Assembly: GCA_019671005.1 (NCBI GenBank)
Contig: CM033724.1
Location: 21,429,786-21,493,785, forward strand
DNA from: Hibiscus mutabilis
Lineage: Eukaryota; Streptophyta; Magnoliopsida; Malvales; Malvaceae
Length of the DNA: 64,000 nucleotides
Direction of reading: 5' to 3'
Notes under the pieces: model-generated
The model's database searches: none
What the model was told of the DNA's origin: nothing
The model's input: only the letters and a program-made list of their open reading frames with translations
Position numbers and translations under genes: made by a program
Shown: positions 20,366 to 34,400 of the stretch, piece after piece
How positions within the stretch are numbered: the first letter of the stretch is position 1
Layout of the letters: each line of letters starts with the position of its first letter

Positions 20366-22956
20366 GCTAAATGGGCTAAAAAAATAGATCTTAATATAAA
20401 AACCTAGTCAATATTGTTATAAGGGTCTAGTCCTCAATACAAATATAAAACCCAACTTAAATAAAATACAAGGCCCATTTTGGCCTGACCCAATATTGAA
20501 AAAACCCTATCTAATATCCTATCTCTTTCTTGCAGCCGTCACCCTCCCAGCCGTTGGATCAAGATCAAACGGTCCATATCAGTCCAAGATGATCCAGCTG
20601 GCGCGCGTGTAATTCACCCCGGGACTGCTGGTCTCCCACTCGCGCGCGCGTTGCACGCGCGAGACCAGTTCATTCACCCTCTGCCACGCGTCAAGATCAG
20701 ATGTAGCTTCACTCATTTCAAGGCTCGATCTAGGCCGTTCATTCCCCATGTAATCACGACCATTGGATCAAATCTGATCCAACGGCCGTGAGTGAATCTG
20801 GCCGAAGACGATGCTGCCATACTCTCTCCACGCCGGCACCACTCCGCTATACCACCAACCCAACCACTAGACGTGCAAGAGAGGCAAAAAAATAGATTAT
20901 CAGCAACCAAATCTCAGAAATATATTTATTTTTGGAGATCTACCAAAACAAAAAAGATAGCATATATGTAATGAGATCTACCCTCTTTTGTACAAGGGTT
21001 TTTTTACCAGACCATAAAATACAAAAAAGAGGTTATAAAAACAAAAGGTACAAATTTCCATCGATAATATTCTCTCTCTTTTTTTCTCTTTGAATCTCAT
21101 ACATGCATGAAAAGAGAACAAGAAACAAAAAATAAAGTTTACCTAAGAAAAAACCTTTCCTTGCCGGCGATAAGCTCTGAGGAGTGAGCCACAAAAGGGG
21201 TTTTTCTTTGCTCATTCATTTCGAAATACCATAGATCTAACGTTTTGGTGGTCTCAAAGTAAGAGCGTGGCAGTTACGGTAAGGGTTTTGGGGTTTGGCC
21301 TTTTCAAAAGTAAAGTTTTTTTTTTGTTTTCGAGAGGGGTCTAGGTTAGGTTTTAGAACTTTTTGAGTGCGGAGGGCGGTGGCCAGAGTAGTCGGACCAT
21401 CGCCGGCCTCGAGAACCATGGCGGCTGAAGGGTTTGGGGCTTGTGTTTTCTGGGAAAATAGAGGGAAGAAGATAGCTATTTCTCTTAAGGGTAAAAAAAC
21501 ATGAAGGGAAAATGAAATCAGGGGCCAGATAATTGGGTCTTATAGACCCAAAATAAAATAAAATAAAATGGTCTAATTGCATCATAAATCCTCCCTTGTC
21601 CCCTATATTTTTGTTTTGAGCTCGCCGCATGGGTTAATTACAATTCCGGTCCTTTTTCTTTTCTATTTTATTTCGATTTGATCACTAAATTAACCGAAAG
21701 CATATTTATAAATGGTGAAATCACATGTTGAACCATCTCGCATTTTCAAAATTTCCATTTTGAGCTTGCCCCTTGGTTATATTACACTTCCAGTCCTTAT
21801 GTGTTTTGCCTGGTTCTTAATTCGATCCCTAAATGTACTCTTTAATTTATGCCTTCTGTTTTTTATTATTCCATTTCAGTCCTTTTTTCATGTTTAAATA
21901 TTTATCTTTTACATGTCTAGAATGTTCATATCGTTCTTTTGGTATCGGTATATGTTTTGTATAGTATGTTAATTTATAACCATATAATTTGTGTATTAAA
22001 ATATGTTATATCGTGTTCCTATATTTAATTTATTTTGTCCATGTCGTGTTCACGTTTGTCTCACATGTTACGTTTTAGTTTAGGTTATATGTCATGTTCG
22101 TATGTTTACATTTTTCTGATATTTTTGCTTCTTAGGTTATATGATAGTGTGATATTGTTTATCATACACGATGTTTTTATTCATGAATGAAATTTGTGTC
22201 ATATGTTAAGCATTAAATATTAGCTTTATTCAAATATGTCCTTTTATTATTTTGGTATCATATTATGCCATGCGTAATTGTCATGTAGATGGTAATTGTA
22301 ATTCATCTTTATGCATAAGTGTTGGATGTAATTAATTTAGTTTTAGAAAGCACATTTTTTATGTTTATATTCGTATTTGCTGTTTTAATTTTAGGACATA
22401 TTACAATGTTTTTGTTCATGCATTTTGCGCTTTAATATTATTATGTTTATGTCTTTTATGTTTTTGTAGTTCCACGCCTTTGTAAATATTTGTCTATAAT
22501 GTTTTTGTTAGGTTTGCATAACGGAATATTAATTGTCAATGTGTTGCCCTTTTATCCGAGCGTAAACGGGGCCAGTATCAGGCGTAGTGATAGTGGTTGG
22601 GCGTTTACTCTCGGATAACGGGGCCTTTAAAATTTATTCGCAATTATAACCGAATTTTAAACTAATCGTCACTTTAACCCGGAAAATCCAATATTAATAA
22701 AGCGGTAATTATTAAAGTACCAATTTTGGGCGGTGTGGGGATGCTAATCCTTCCTCATCCGTAACTGACTCCCAAGCCCAACAGTTTTCGAATCTCTAGT
22801 TTTATGGTGTCCGGCCTACCTAAGTGGCCGGTGGCGACTCCTCCTTTTTAAATAAAATACGGTATTTTTAAAACCCCACGGAATAAATATTTTAATACCC
22901 GAAAAACCACAAACACTTCGAAAACTCATTTTTTTAGCGAAAAGGACATCGCTACA
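20111..22956 (+). repeat. I 3' LTR
   Basis: Direct repeat of 12878-15670. Main differences: the ATT run grew to roughly 17 units (about 20313-20364), and a CG-rich block including GCGCGCGCG appears near 20641-20665 that is absent from the 5' LTR. Confidence 0.9.
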
Positions 22957-23667
22957 AATACATATTGAAGATGTTACTAAATTATTTAACTGATTTCCTA
23001 ACTTGTAATTTTTTTTATAAAATAATATTTTCTCGACTTTCGAAGTATTCATAGCCTATTTTATAATGCTAGTTTTGACCCTGAATGGATTTATAAAACA
23101 TGTTAATCAGCTATTAAAATAAGTACGTAACTCAGGGTGAAAACTAGGTATACTACCTAGGCCCTTTCTTGAATTTCAAATCTTTATGTGAAAAACGATA
23201 ATTTAAAATTTTACTTTTAAAACATCTAACGAATAAACTAATACATGCCCACTAAAGAATATCATAAATTAGAATGTCTTACTGATGCTTGGCAGATTGC
23301 AGCTTGATTAACATGCTTGACTCCTCTTTCGTTAAGTTTCCAATAACCTACGTGTGAAACAGCACACGCTAAGTATTCACTTAATGAGGCAACTATAATT
23401 TAAAATAAATCGTTTCAAAGTATAGAATCATATAAATTAAACTTATCAAGTCATTCCTCTGTCATATAACAATGCAATACATTTCTTGCAAAATGGTAAG
23501 TGATTCCAGTACAACTTATATCACATCATAAAACAAGTATAAATATCATGTTCTTAGTATTTATCAGTACTCATGTAATCATTTGCAATATAACCTTCCT
23601 TTAGAGATAGCCCAAAGTATATAATTATGAGATCAAGGTACTCGAGTCACATGTATAAGACACATGA

Positions 23668-23970
23668 GTGTCTAACTTGAACTTGTAAATGAGTACGTAC
23701 TTGAGGACATTCCTTGCTCCTCATTAAAGCACCTCGTTAGTGCTATGAGCACTATGGGCTTGGATCCCAAGGGTGCACACCAAGGGCTTGGGTCCCCAAG
23801 GTGAAAATGACACCGTAGTGCCTAACTTGAACATGAAAGATGAGTACATACATCGAGGACACTTTTTGCTCCTCATAAAAGCACCTCTTTAGTGCACTTG
23901 GCACCATGGGCTGGGATCCCCAGGGTGCAACACCAAGGGCTTGGGTCTCCAAGGTGGGTGTGACACCGTA
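23668..23970 (-). repeat. Tandem duplication, about 150-bp unit, in A left LTR
   Basis: Units start GTGTCTAACTTGAAC (23668) and GTGCCTAACTTGAAC (23818), and end in TGACACCGTA. The same pair is in the right LTR (40442-40744), so the duplication is older than the insertion of A. Solo LTR C inserted right at the start of the first unit there. Confidence 0.85.
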
Positions 23971-25177
23971 GTAGTCATAAAACATGTAATCATATCATAG
24001 CTTGTGTGCTGCAGCTGCTAAGGACTCTATGGCATGCCAACTAAAACATGGACTCTCATAACTAAATACTTGGGCATTTCATTTCATTATCAATCAATCA
24101 TCATCATTCATGTAAACAGGCAATTCACATCCCATATTTCATCATGATTTTTTATTGTACTTGCCATTACTGTATAATGCATCAATATAAATCATATAAG
24201 TCGATATTAGGCAATTCATACCTAATATCTAAAATTCTAATTTATCTTAGATAAATCTTTATGCCATATCAATGTATCACATATGCCGTTTAATATTTCA
24301 TGCCATTTGCATATCTTTGATTAACATACTTTTTCACTAATATTAAGTTTAACTCATCGCAAGTCTTCCTCGTATCATATATAAAATAGGTAAAAATGCA
24401 CTCACCTTGGCCTTGTAATGAAGTCGACTTTATCACTTGATCTCACTCCCGACCTTTTCTTTTCTATTTTTGTTAGTACGGTCCTAATTCGTATCAAAAG
24501 CTGCATTATAAAATAACATATACCATTTCAAGTATATGTTAGAATATATTCACTCTAAATATAATAATGGATAGTAAATAAAATAATTATCCATTAAATA
24601 TATAATTGATACGATAAAATTTCTTATATTCGAATCACATTTTTCTCACATTTTACCTTAAGCTTTCAACCTTGACTAAAATACTTATTTTAGTCCCTAA
24701 TGACTTTTTCAAGATTCAAATAGTTAATTTAAGCTTGATCCTTACATTTTTCATCATTTACACTTTAGGACCTAAACTTTGAAAAGTTCCATTTTTGGTC
24801 CCTAAACCTTAAGCCGATTTGTATTCTTGGTCCCCAAAGGAATGTTTTTGATCCAATTAATCCATTTCCTATTTTTCCACAAATTTTCCTTTACTTTTGC
24901 TTAATAGCCAAATTGGTCTCTTATATTCTACAAATTGCCGTTTTGGTCCCTAAGTGAATGCAAGCTTATTTTTAGTTCAAAATCAACATCTAAATCACTT
25001 AAATAAAATTTTCCAACATAGTACTCTTCAAATACCTAATTGTCACATTTCAACCCTTTGTTCGCTAATTTGTCGAAAGAGTCACCAATTTAAAATTCAA
25101 GGATTCTAGCTTTAAAACTAGGCCCCCAATCATCAACTATACATCAAAAATCATCACTTAACATAAAAATCAGAGTT

Positions 25178-25182
25178 TGTCC
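25178..25182. repeat. Target-site duplication of B, left copy (TGTCC)
   Basis: The right copy TATCC lies at 35288-35292, one transition different. The undisturbed A right LTR reads GTCCTTTTC at the same place (about 41945). Confidence 0.75.
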
Positions 25183-28100
25183 TGTAACACCCTTTTTTGT
25201 ATCCATACGATGAATACGAATCAGGAATGTCACAACTTTACTATCTTTAAATATACATTTTCTCAATTATCTTAGCATGCAACTCATAAACTGTGGTTAT
25301 TCTTATCTTTGAATCTTTCCAAAAATGCCAATTATAATGAAACCATAACAAACTTTAAAGGCCAATCACAACTCGAATAGGTTTAGCAAGTATACATGCC
25401 ACTATAATAATCAAACCTCAATTAGGATGTCATTACTGTGATTACCTGTTGAGCTTTCCAATATTGATGCAATGCTTTTCTCCATCTCATCTTGATTTAC
25501 CTACGTGTGTACAAGCAAACACATGCTAAGTACGAACTTAGTGAGGCAATAAAGAAAATTAATAACAATAATTTAAACTTTATTCAACTTCATAGCTACA
25601 TTTATATAGCATGATATATGCCAATGCATCAACTTTCACATTGCATTATTAATTATTTACTATATGTCAATGTCATAAGATTTTCATACTTTCATGGTTT
25701 TCATAATATGCCGTATATGCATAAATGCATCATGATCACTAGATAAGTATACCATCATACAAATCTTGTATCAACATAATATAAACCGAATATAAATTTC
25801 TTACCGATATACTTGCCATTTGCCCCAAGTGTCTATATAAACCGGATACCCGGATAAACACAACCTGTTTACTAATTATTATCCGTTTATTTATAGCCCA
25901 AACTAAACCTTGAGGAACCTAGGTATGCGAGTCAAATATGCACCGAAGTGCTCCCGAATATGCACCGAAGTGCTCCTGATTTTTGCACATTTATAAGGCT
26001 GTTCTAAATTCTCGAATTTCTACACTTTTATAAGGCCGTGCTTACCATGCACTAAGTGTCCTTTACGTACACTATAGTGCTATCCAAGTTTCCTGAATAT
26101 GCAGCGTGCTGCTGGACTCTATGGCATGCCAACTATACCCTATCCCTCAATGACTTATTTGGGCATAATTTTCGTATTTATTCCATCCATGGCAATGTAT
26201 ATCAATATAATTTATCATTGGCATTTCATACCCAAAATAACATTCAAAGTATACCATCATCTATAACTAGTGATCCATGCATTTGTGTTCAACCTTTGAC
26301 ATATTGAAAATATGTCAAATATATGATCAATGACATAAATATCATGCCAATATATAAACTAGGTAGACTTATCGCAAGTCTTACCAATGATGTATAAAAC
26401 ATCCATGTATCATTTTATGTATGCATTGCACTTACCTGGGCCATTTATTAGCATGCCTCACTAAATTCTACTCGATCCTTTCCTTTATAGAACCTCAAAC
26501 CTTCTTTGATTTGACCTTGACTTCATTAATCACATGAATAAGATAAAATATTTGTTAGATTCAAATCTAACAATACCTTAGACACGCGGTTAATATAATT
26601 ATTCGAATATAAAATTTCCAAATATTTTTCCTTTCTTCCTTGTATTGTTCAAAAAATCATTATGGTTCCTAGTGACCAATTTGAACTTCCAAGAATTCTT
26701 CTGAGCTTGCTAACTCACATTTAAATACAAAATGTTTCAAATTCCTTCTTTCTGACAGCTTGCGCTACCTTCAAAGATTTGCTTATACCAGGAAGAATAC
26801 ATACCGTATATTAATTTCCTTTATATTGAAAAAACTAGATTCGATAACGGTTCTAACGATATAAGCCACGTAAATTAATAAAATCTAAAAAATTAATGAA
26901 AATTGTTCAAACTCCCGTCACAGATCTGTCCTTACAGAATATGCTCTATAAATTTTCTGACATTCATTCGAATAAAAATTCATATCTTTTAATTCAAAAC
27001 TCGAAATCAATTTCCGTTTGATGGAAATGAAAGTAGACGAACACATCTTTACAATGGTATAAAATTCATCATCTAACAATTTTTGTATAATTTATGGTGA
27101 ATTTTCGAACCCAATGCCAAAATTCAATCTTCTTCATAGCATTCCATAATAAACTTCTAATTTCTACTAACTTCTTCTTATTTTTCTACTTGTCAATTTA
27201 GTCTCATCACTTGATTCAAACTACCAATTCATCATCTTCTTAATCAAATAATTACTCAAAATAATTCCCTCTAGTTTTCTTTCTTTGCCCAAAATAGTCA
27301 CTAAAATGCAAAGGTAAGAATTCAAACTTCTTAACTTTGCAATTTAGTCCTCAAATCAACACTACTACCTTAATTCTATTATTTTATCTAAAAAAATCAG
27401 ATTTAATCCCCATCCAAGAATACCTTTCCTATTTGGTCACTTGATTTTGACAATTTGTCAAAATGGTCACTAATTCGATTCAACATCAGTTTAGCATTCT
27501 AACACCAATTTCACATCTCCAACGTCATTAATTACATAAATATACTCCAAATTCATAAGATTCATATTTGGTCCCTTAACTTTGAAGCTTTCCAAATTGG
27601 TCCCTATATATTTAACTTAGGGTTTTGTTTCCAAACAACAAATCAAGCTTACTAGATCATTAATCCAACATCACAAACCCTAAGTTAGACTTAAATCCAT
27701 AAACCATAATCTTCTCCATACAAAAAAAATATGTAGGGTTTAAATCCTAACTCTAAAATATGATTTTAACATCATATAAGCTTGATTCCAACTTAAATTC
27801 AACTATGGAATCAAAAAATCTCAAAAGCCCCAATTTTGTTCATAAACCTTAATTACCTTCTCATGAAAAATTATCATAAATCAAGCATGTATTACATGAA
27901 TTAAGTATATCAAAAGATAGAGCTTGAAGAATAGAACAACTTTGCAGTTCAAAAGATTACCTGAAAATCGAGTTTCGGGGCTTGAATCGAGCTTGGAAAT
28001 TTTCTCCCTTTCCCCCCATATTTTTGAAATTGGAAGATGAAGAAGGCTTCATGTTTTTGGCCTTTTAATTTTAAATTCCTCCAATTATGCCACTTGTATT

Positions 28101-29027
28101 ATATAAATGAATTTTAAATTCATTCAAATAGGGAAATTACAAAAGCACCCTTTTATCCAACGGTTGAGATTGATTTTATCATCAATCAAGGGCTAAGATT
28201 TAAACTTCAAATTTCTTATTCCAAAAATAGTCCTAGTAACTTGAAATATTTCAAAATTACCATCTTGCCAAATGACCAATGTGCCCTCCAACTAATCTTT
28301 ATTTACTAGTTTGTTTCAAAATTTCCATTGCATTAAAATCTAGCTAAATTAGTTCCTCCTCAACTGGCTACCATTCCATAAATATCATTTTATTATTTTC
28401 CATGGATTATGGAATAGCCTCTAAAATTTTAATTCAATCCAATTTCCTGATATTCACAAAATACTTCTACTACGATTTTACCTTTACCGAGCTATCAGAT
28501 CTATTCTGAAAATTCTATATTTCCATAATAATCCTCATATCATTATCCTTCATCCAATGACCTAAATTTAAATCTTGAGTTAGTAGTTTACCAACTTTGC
28601 CCTTATGATTTTCTAAAATTACGATCTTGCCATTTTCATCCAATGGCTCATATTTAGCATGGAAAATCAACTTAAATCCAAGGGTTAATATTCTTCAAAC
28701 ACAAAGAAAATATCTTAGACATGTACAATAACATAATCAATTGTGGCTTATCATCATTCAAAATATCCTGGATATTCGATTGGATCCGATTATCTGAATA
28801 TTCTTCCAAACTTTATCGCTTTATAGCCAATAAAACAAACTCCGTAAGAAAAATTCAGGTAACACAAAAACGTCATTCTTGGGGGTAAACTATTCATTTT
28901 ATGGGTTAAAATACACAACTTTTGAAAATTACAATTTGGTCCCTAAACTTTTCCAAAGTTTACACTTAAACCCATAAACTTTCAAAATTTTCATTTTGGT
29001 CACTAACCAAAAATTTGGGATATTACA
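25183..29027 (-). repeat. B 3' LTR
   Basis: Direct repeat of 31475-35287. It contains the hairpin block CTAAGT-ACGA-ACTTAG (25526-25541), two close 'gcaccgaagtgctcc' units (about 25938-25976) and the TGGCATGCCA palindrome (26122-26131). Runs such as 'ttggtccctaaac' recur through its right half, as in the A and C LTRs. Confidence 0.9.
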
Positions 29028-29580
29028 ATTCTCCCCCTTAAGAAAAATTCATCCTCGAATTTTCAACACATACCTGGTTCAAAAATTGAGGAAATTGTTT
29101 TCTCATATCTTTTTCTCTTTCCCATGTCACTTTTCGACTTCATAATTTCACCAAAGAACTTTAACAAGCGAAATCATTTTATTTCTTAATCCTTTGACTC
29201 CATGTGCCAATATCTTTATCGATTTTTCCTCATAAATCAAATTCAGTTGAATCTTTATTCTTTTCGGGGTAATGATATGTAAAGGATCTAATTGATACTT
29301 CTTGAGCATCGATACATGGAATACATTGTGAATGTTGTCCATTTTCGGAGGTAAGATTAACTAATAAGCCACCGGACCAACGCTTTTCACAATCTTATAT
29401 AACCCAAAGAATCTCGGATTTAGCTTCCCTTTTTGGTCCAAACCATAACACCTTCTTCCAAGGTGAAACTTTTAAGGAATATTTCATCCTTAACTTCATA
29501 TAAATATCTTTTCTTTCAAGATCAACAGATAATATCCACCATTCTAAAGCAAATCTAAATTCCTTCGAACCATTCATACT
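29028..29580 (-). pseudogene. B pol C-terminus: integrase end and chromodomain-region remnant
   Basis: From 29577 down, one frame gives 'YMKLRMKYSLKVSPWKKVLW', matching the 'VFLKVSPWKG' motif after the integrase core in Tekay elements. 29342-29148 gives 'MDNIHNVFHVSMLKKYQLDP', the 'HNVFHVSxLRKY' motif that precedes the chromodomain. The pol tail runs into AAGGGGGAGAATT (complement of 29028-29040), the polypurine tract at the 3' LTR. Frames are broken. Confidence 0.8.
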
Positions 29581-31457
29581 TGATTCTCCACATCCTAAAC
29601 TGAATCAAATCAGATTCAATCACCTCTTAGTTTTCTTTTCATCATCCTCGGGAATATAAATTACTCCTTGATAACATGAACATCATATAGAATTAACATC
29701 AAAATATTTAAATTTTCCTTTTCACCTTACTGAATTCTTTCCAGACATATCTTATCTTTTATCTTTAAATCTTTGATCCGATTTGTCAAAGTAGACTCGA
29801 GCTGAGGCAATGTAATCGATGCATTATTTTTCTCCAAAGATAATTAAGCATTTAATGCTTATAAGGCAAAGAGTGACTTTTGACTAAATACATCTATTAC
29901 TACTTTAGCCTTCTTACATCACTACACATCCCAACCTATTATGGGACGTATTATTGAATAAGGTAGAATCCTTACTAGATTCATACTGCACTAATACTAG
30001 TGCTACTATCAAATCTTCCTTTATTGGTAATAATATAATCGTGAACATTACTACTTCTTTAACTAACATCACTGAAGCTTCCCGAGGTGATATACCAAGT
30101 CGTATAAAACCTCCATCTAAGCTTTCTCAATCTAGTAAGAGCCATTCTGTAGAGTATAATCAATATAGGTTCAATATTGGATTAAATCCAATCCTAAACT
30201 TAGCCTCTCGATCAAGCATCAAGCCTAACAGCTCCTCTTGAGCAACCCATTTAAAACTCATAAACAATAAGAATACTCTCCCAGCTTACCCTTGATGCTC
30301 GGTATCCATAGCATAAGTTAAATCATTTTCATATTGATAACAAATTCCAATAAAAACTATGCATGCTCATGCATGCCAATTATCACAACACTCACATGAT
30401 TGGTTTTGTGGTTTTCTTGAATCTCCAACATTAATTATAAATGTCAGAGAGTTCCTAATTTTCCTTGTCCCGATCTCTTAGCGGAACTATGTAATAAATT
30501 CAGCTTGATATTTTTGCCGAAAATCCTTACCACTTTTTAAAAGTGGTTATCTCGATTCACCATTCCTCTTTACGAGCTATGACCTCTATTTAAATATTTT
30601 CTCATTATGAACCCTGCATTGCATTTTCCATAATTTACTACTTCATGGAATTTTAAAATACATAGGACAATCAGTACTTCTTTATACTGACCTCTAGCCC
30701 TTTATAAACTGTCATAACAGGCTCTTCTTCTATTTGCATGAAGCAGTTTAGAAGCAATTCAACTCAGTTTATTAAACTATCACTCATACCCGTAAATGAT
30801 CCAATTGCCCTAATTAAGATGCAAGAAACTCTGTTGCATCTCTAGAATAAACTTTGTTACAGAACACTCAAAGAAAGAACTTCTAGCTAACAAATTTTTG
30901 AGTATATACCGTAACATTACTTTATCAAATGCAGATATAATCCTTTCAGGTGAGATACTACTTTATTTTATTTAGTCTCCTCTGATCATCAATACAGAGT
31001 TCCTTCAACCTAACCTTTATATCCTTAAACCATAGATTAACAATCATAGGATCTTCATCAATATTTCTCTGAAAATCTAGTATACCAGAACTCTCAATTC
31101 TTTTGCTATCAGTGCCTAAGTAGGCTGAGTTATGATCGCATCTAATGTTTGGAAGAAAAACTCTTAATCCAGAACATACACATCATGTTACCCTGGTGCC
31201 TCTGAACCATGCTAAGATGAGGGTAAAATATTATCATTAACCTTATCACTCTCGTGAATCTCTTATTGATTCACTCGCCTAAATATCTGACACAATTCTT
31301 TTACCTCCACACATTGGAATTTAACATTATTATCAAAGTAAGCAATTGCATCCATTTCAACAAGTAAAATCATCAGTAATTCTGACATCCTAGTGGCATG
31401 TATACACTTTTGACCTTTACCATACTTCGTTTAACTCCAAAGCTGGCTAAACCTGCG
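29581..31457 (-). other. B interior, unrecognisable
   Basis: No RT, RNase H, protease or gag motif could be read in any frame. An open stretch at 29954-30241 (plus) is low-complexity and has no known domain. Best explained as decayed or deletion-scarred pol and leader. Confidence 0.4.
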
Positions 31458-31469
31458 ACTTTGATACCA
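31458..31469 (-). promoter_or_regulatory. B primer-binding site, tRNA-Met type
   Basis: Minus strand TGGTATCAAAGTCG-like, five bases inside the 5' LTR edge; the plant initiator tRNA-Met site is TGGTATCAGAGC. Confidence 0.75.
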
Positions 31470-31474
31470 ATAAA

Positions 31475-34400
31475 TGTAACACCCCTTTTTGTATCCGTAC
31501 GACGAATACGAATCAGGAATGTCACAACTTTACTATCCTTAAATATACATGCTCTCAATTATCTTAGCATGCAACTCATCACCTGTGGTTATTCTTATCT
31601 TTGAATCTTTCCATAAATGCCAATTATAATGAAACCATAACAAACTTTAAGGGCCAATCACAACTCGAATAGGTTTAGCAAGTATACATGCCACTATAAT
31701 AATCAAACCTCAATTAGGATGTCATTACTGTGATTACCTGTTGAGCTTTCCAATATTGATGCAATGATTTTCTCCCCCTTATCTTGATTTACCTACGTGT
31801 GTACAATGAAACACACGCTAAGTACGAACTTAGTGAGGCAATAAAGAAAATTAATAACAATAATTTAAACTTTATTCAACTTCATAGCTATATTTATATA
31901 GCATGATATATGCCAATGCATCAACTTTCACATTGCATTATTAATTATTTACTATATGTCAATGTCATAAGATTTTCATACTTTTCTGGTTATCATAATA
32001 TGCCGTATATGCATAAATGCATCATGATCACTAGATAAGTATACCATCATACTAATCATGTATCAACATAAAATAAACCGAATATAAATTTCTTACCGAT
32101 ATACTTGCCTTTTACCACGAGTGTTCATATAAACTGGATACCCGAATATACACTAACCTGTTTACTATTTATTATCCATTTATTTATAGCCCAAACTAAA
32201 CCTTGAGGACCCTGGGAGCGTGAGTCAAATATACACCGAAGTGCTCCCGATTTCTGCACATTTATAAGGATGTGCTAACCTCCTAAATTTCCGCACGTTT
32301 ATAAGGCCGTGCTTACCATGCACTAAGTGTCCTATACGTACACTATAGTGCTATCCCGGTTTCCTGAATATGCAGCGTGCTGCTGGACTCTATGGCATGT
32401 AAACTATACCATGTCCCTCAATGACTTATTTGGGTATAATTTTCGTATTTATTCCATCCATGGCAATGTATATCAATATAATTTATCATTGCCAGTTCAT
32501 ACCTGAAATAACAATCAATGTATACCGTCATATATAACTAGTTATCCATGCATTTGTGTTCAACCTTTGACATGTTTAAAATATGTCAAATATATGATCA
32601 ATGACATAAATATATGCCAATATAGAAACCAAGTAGACTTATAGCAAGTCTTACCAATGATGTATAAAACATCCATGTATCATGTTATATATGCATTGCA
32701 CTCATCTGGGCCATTTATTAGTATGCCTCACTCAATTCTACTCGATCATTTCCTTTATAGAACCTCAAACCTTCTTTGATTCGACCTTGACTTCATTAAT
32801 CACATGAATAAGATAAAATATTTGTTACATTCAAATCTAACATTACCTTAAACACGCGGTCTAATATAATTATTTGAATATAAAATTTCCAAATATTTTT
32901 CCTTTCTTCCTTGTATTGTTCAAAAACTCATTATGGTTCCTAGTGACCAATTTGAACTTCCAATAATTCTTTCGAGCTTGCTAACTCACATTTAAATACA
33001 AAATGTTTCAAATTCCTTTTTTCTGACAGCTTGCGCTACCTTCAAAGATTTGTTTATACCGGGCATAATACATACCAGATCTTAATTTCCTTTATACTGG
33101 AAAAACTAGATTCGATAACGGTTCTAACGATATAAGCCACATAAATTGATAAAATCTACAAAATATATGAAAATTCTTCAAACTCCCGTCATAGATCTAT
33201 CCTTACAGAATCTACTATATAAATTTTCTGACCTTCATTCGAATAAAAAATCATATCTTTTAATTCGGAATACGAAATCAATTTCCGTTTGTTGGAAATG
33301 AAACTAGACGAACACATATTTACAACGGTATAAAATTCATCATCTAACCATTTTTTTAGAATTTATGGTGAATTTTCGAAGTCACTGCCAAAATTCAATC
33401 TTCTTCATAGCTTTCCATAATAAACTTCTAATTTCTACTAACTTCTTCTTATTTTTCTACTTGTCAATTTATTCCCATCACTTGCTTCAAACTACCAATT
33501 CATCATCTTCTTCATCAAATAATTATTCAAAATAATTCCCTCTAATTTTCTTTCTTTTCCCAAAATAGTCACTAAAATGCAAAGGTAAGAATTCAAACTT
33601 CTTAACTTTTCAATTTAGTCCTCAAATCAACACTACTACCTTAATTCTACTATTTTATCTAAAAAAATCAGATTTAATCCCCAACCAAGAATTCCTTTCC
33701 TATTTGGTCACTTGATTTTGACAATTTGTCAAAATGGTCACTAATTCGATTCAACATCGGTTTAGCATTCTAACACCAATTTAACATCTCCAACATCATT
33801 AATTACATAAATACACTCCAAATTCATAAAATTCAAATTTGATCCCTTAACTTTGAAGCTTGCCGAATTGGTCCCTATATATTTAACTTATGGTTTTCTT
33901 CCAAACAACAAATCAAGCTTACTAGATCATTAATCCAACACCACAAACCCTAAGTTAGACTTAATTCCATAAACCCTAATCTTCTCCATACAAACCAAAA
34001 TATGTAGGGTTTAAATCCTAACTCAAAAATATGATTTTAAATAAGCTTGATTCCAACTTAAATTCAACCATGGAATCATAAAATCTCAAAGGCCCCAATT
34101 TTGTTCATAAACCCTAATTTCCTTCTCATGAAAATTTTCATCAATCAATCATGTATTCCATGAATTAAGTGCATCAAAAGATAGAGCTTGAAGAATAGAA
34201 CAACTTTGCATTTCGAAAGATTACCTGAAAATCGAGTTTCGGGGCTTGAATCAAAATTGGAAATTTTCACCCTTTTCCCCATATTTTCTAAATTGGAAGA
34301 TGAAGAAGGCTTCATCTTTTTGGCCTTTTAATTTTAAATTCCTCCAATTATGCCACTTGTATTATATAAATGAATTTTAAATTCATTCAAATAGTAAAAT

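Larger units (their letters stand above)
12878..22956 (+). mobile_element. Element I: gag-only Ogre/Tat-like LTR retrotransposon with a chimeric coding region
   Basis: LTRs 12878-15670 (2793 bp) and 20111-22956 (2846 bp) start TGTAA and end CTACA. A hand-aligned 100-nt sample is about 97% identical, making it the youngest insertion with a measurable LTR pair. The flanks are AATGC (12873-12877) and AATAC (22957-22961). The 4.4-kb interior holds a tRNA-Arg-type primer site, a gag-tail-like block, a long coiled coil, a gag capsid-like block, a second Cys/His block, a short tandem repeat, a purine tract and a GAGGGGCAAC tract before the 3' LTR. No protease, RT, RNase H or integrase is present, so it must depend on another element's Pol. 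Confidence 0.85.
22957..25182 (-). repeat. A left LTR, middle part
   Basis: Aligns with 36720-41955 of the right LTR once C is removed. It contains a two-unit tandem repeat (23668-23970), a TGGCATGCCA palindrome (24030-24039) and the hairpin block at 23369-23383. No coding sequence. Confidence 0.8.

Noticed and set aside
20207..20407. Open frame with a poly-Tyr run
   Set aside because: Produced by the ATT microsatellite in the I 3' LTR.
23668..23970. CRISPR-like or satellite array
   Set aside because: Only two units, present inside both LTRs of a plant retrotransposon.
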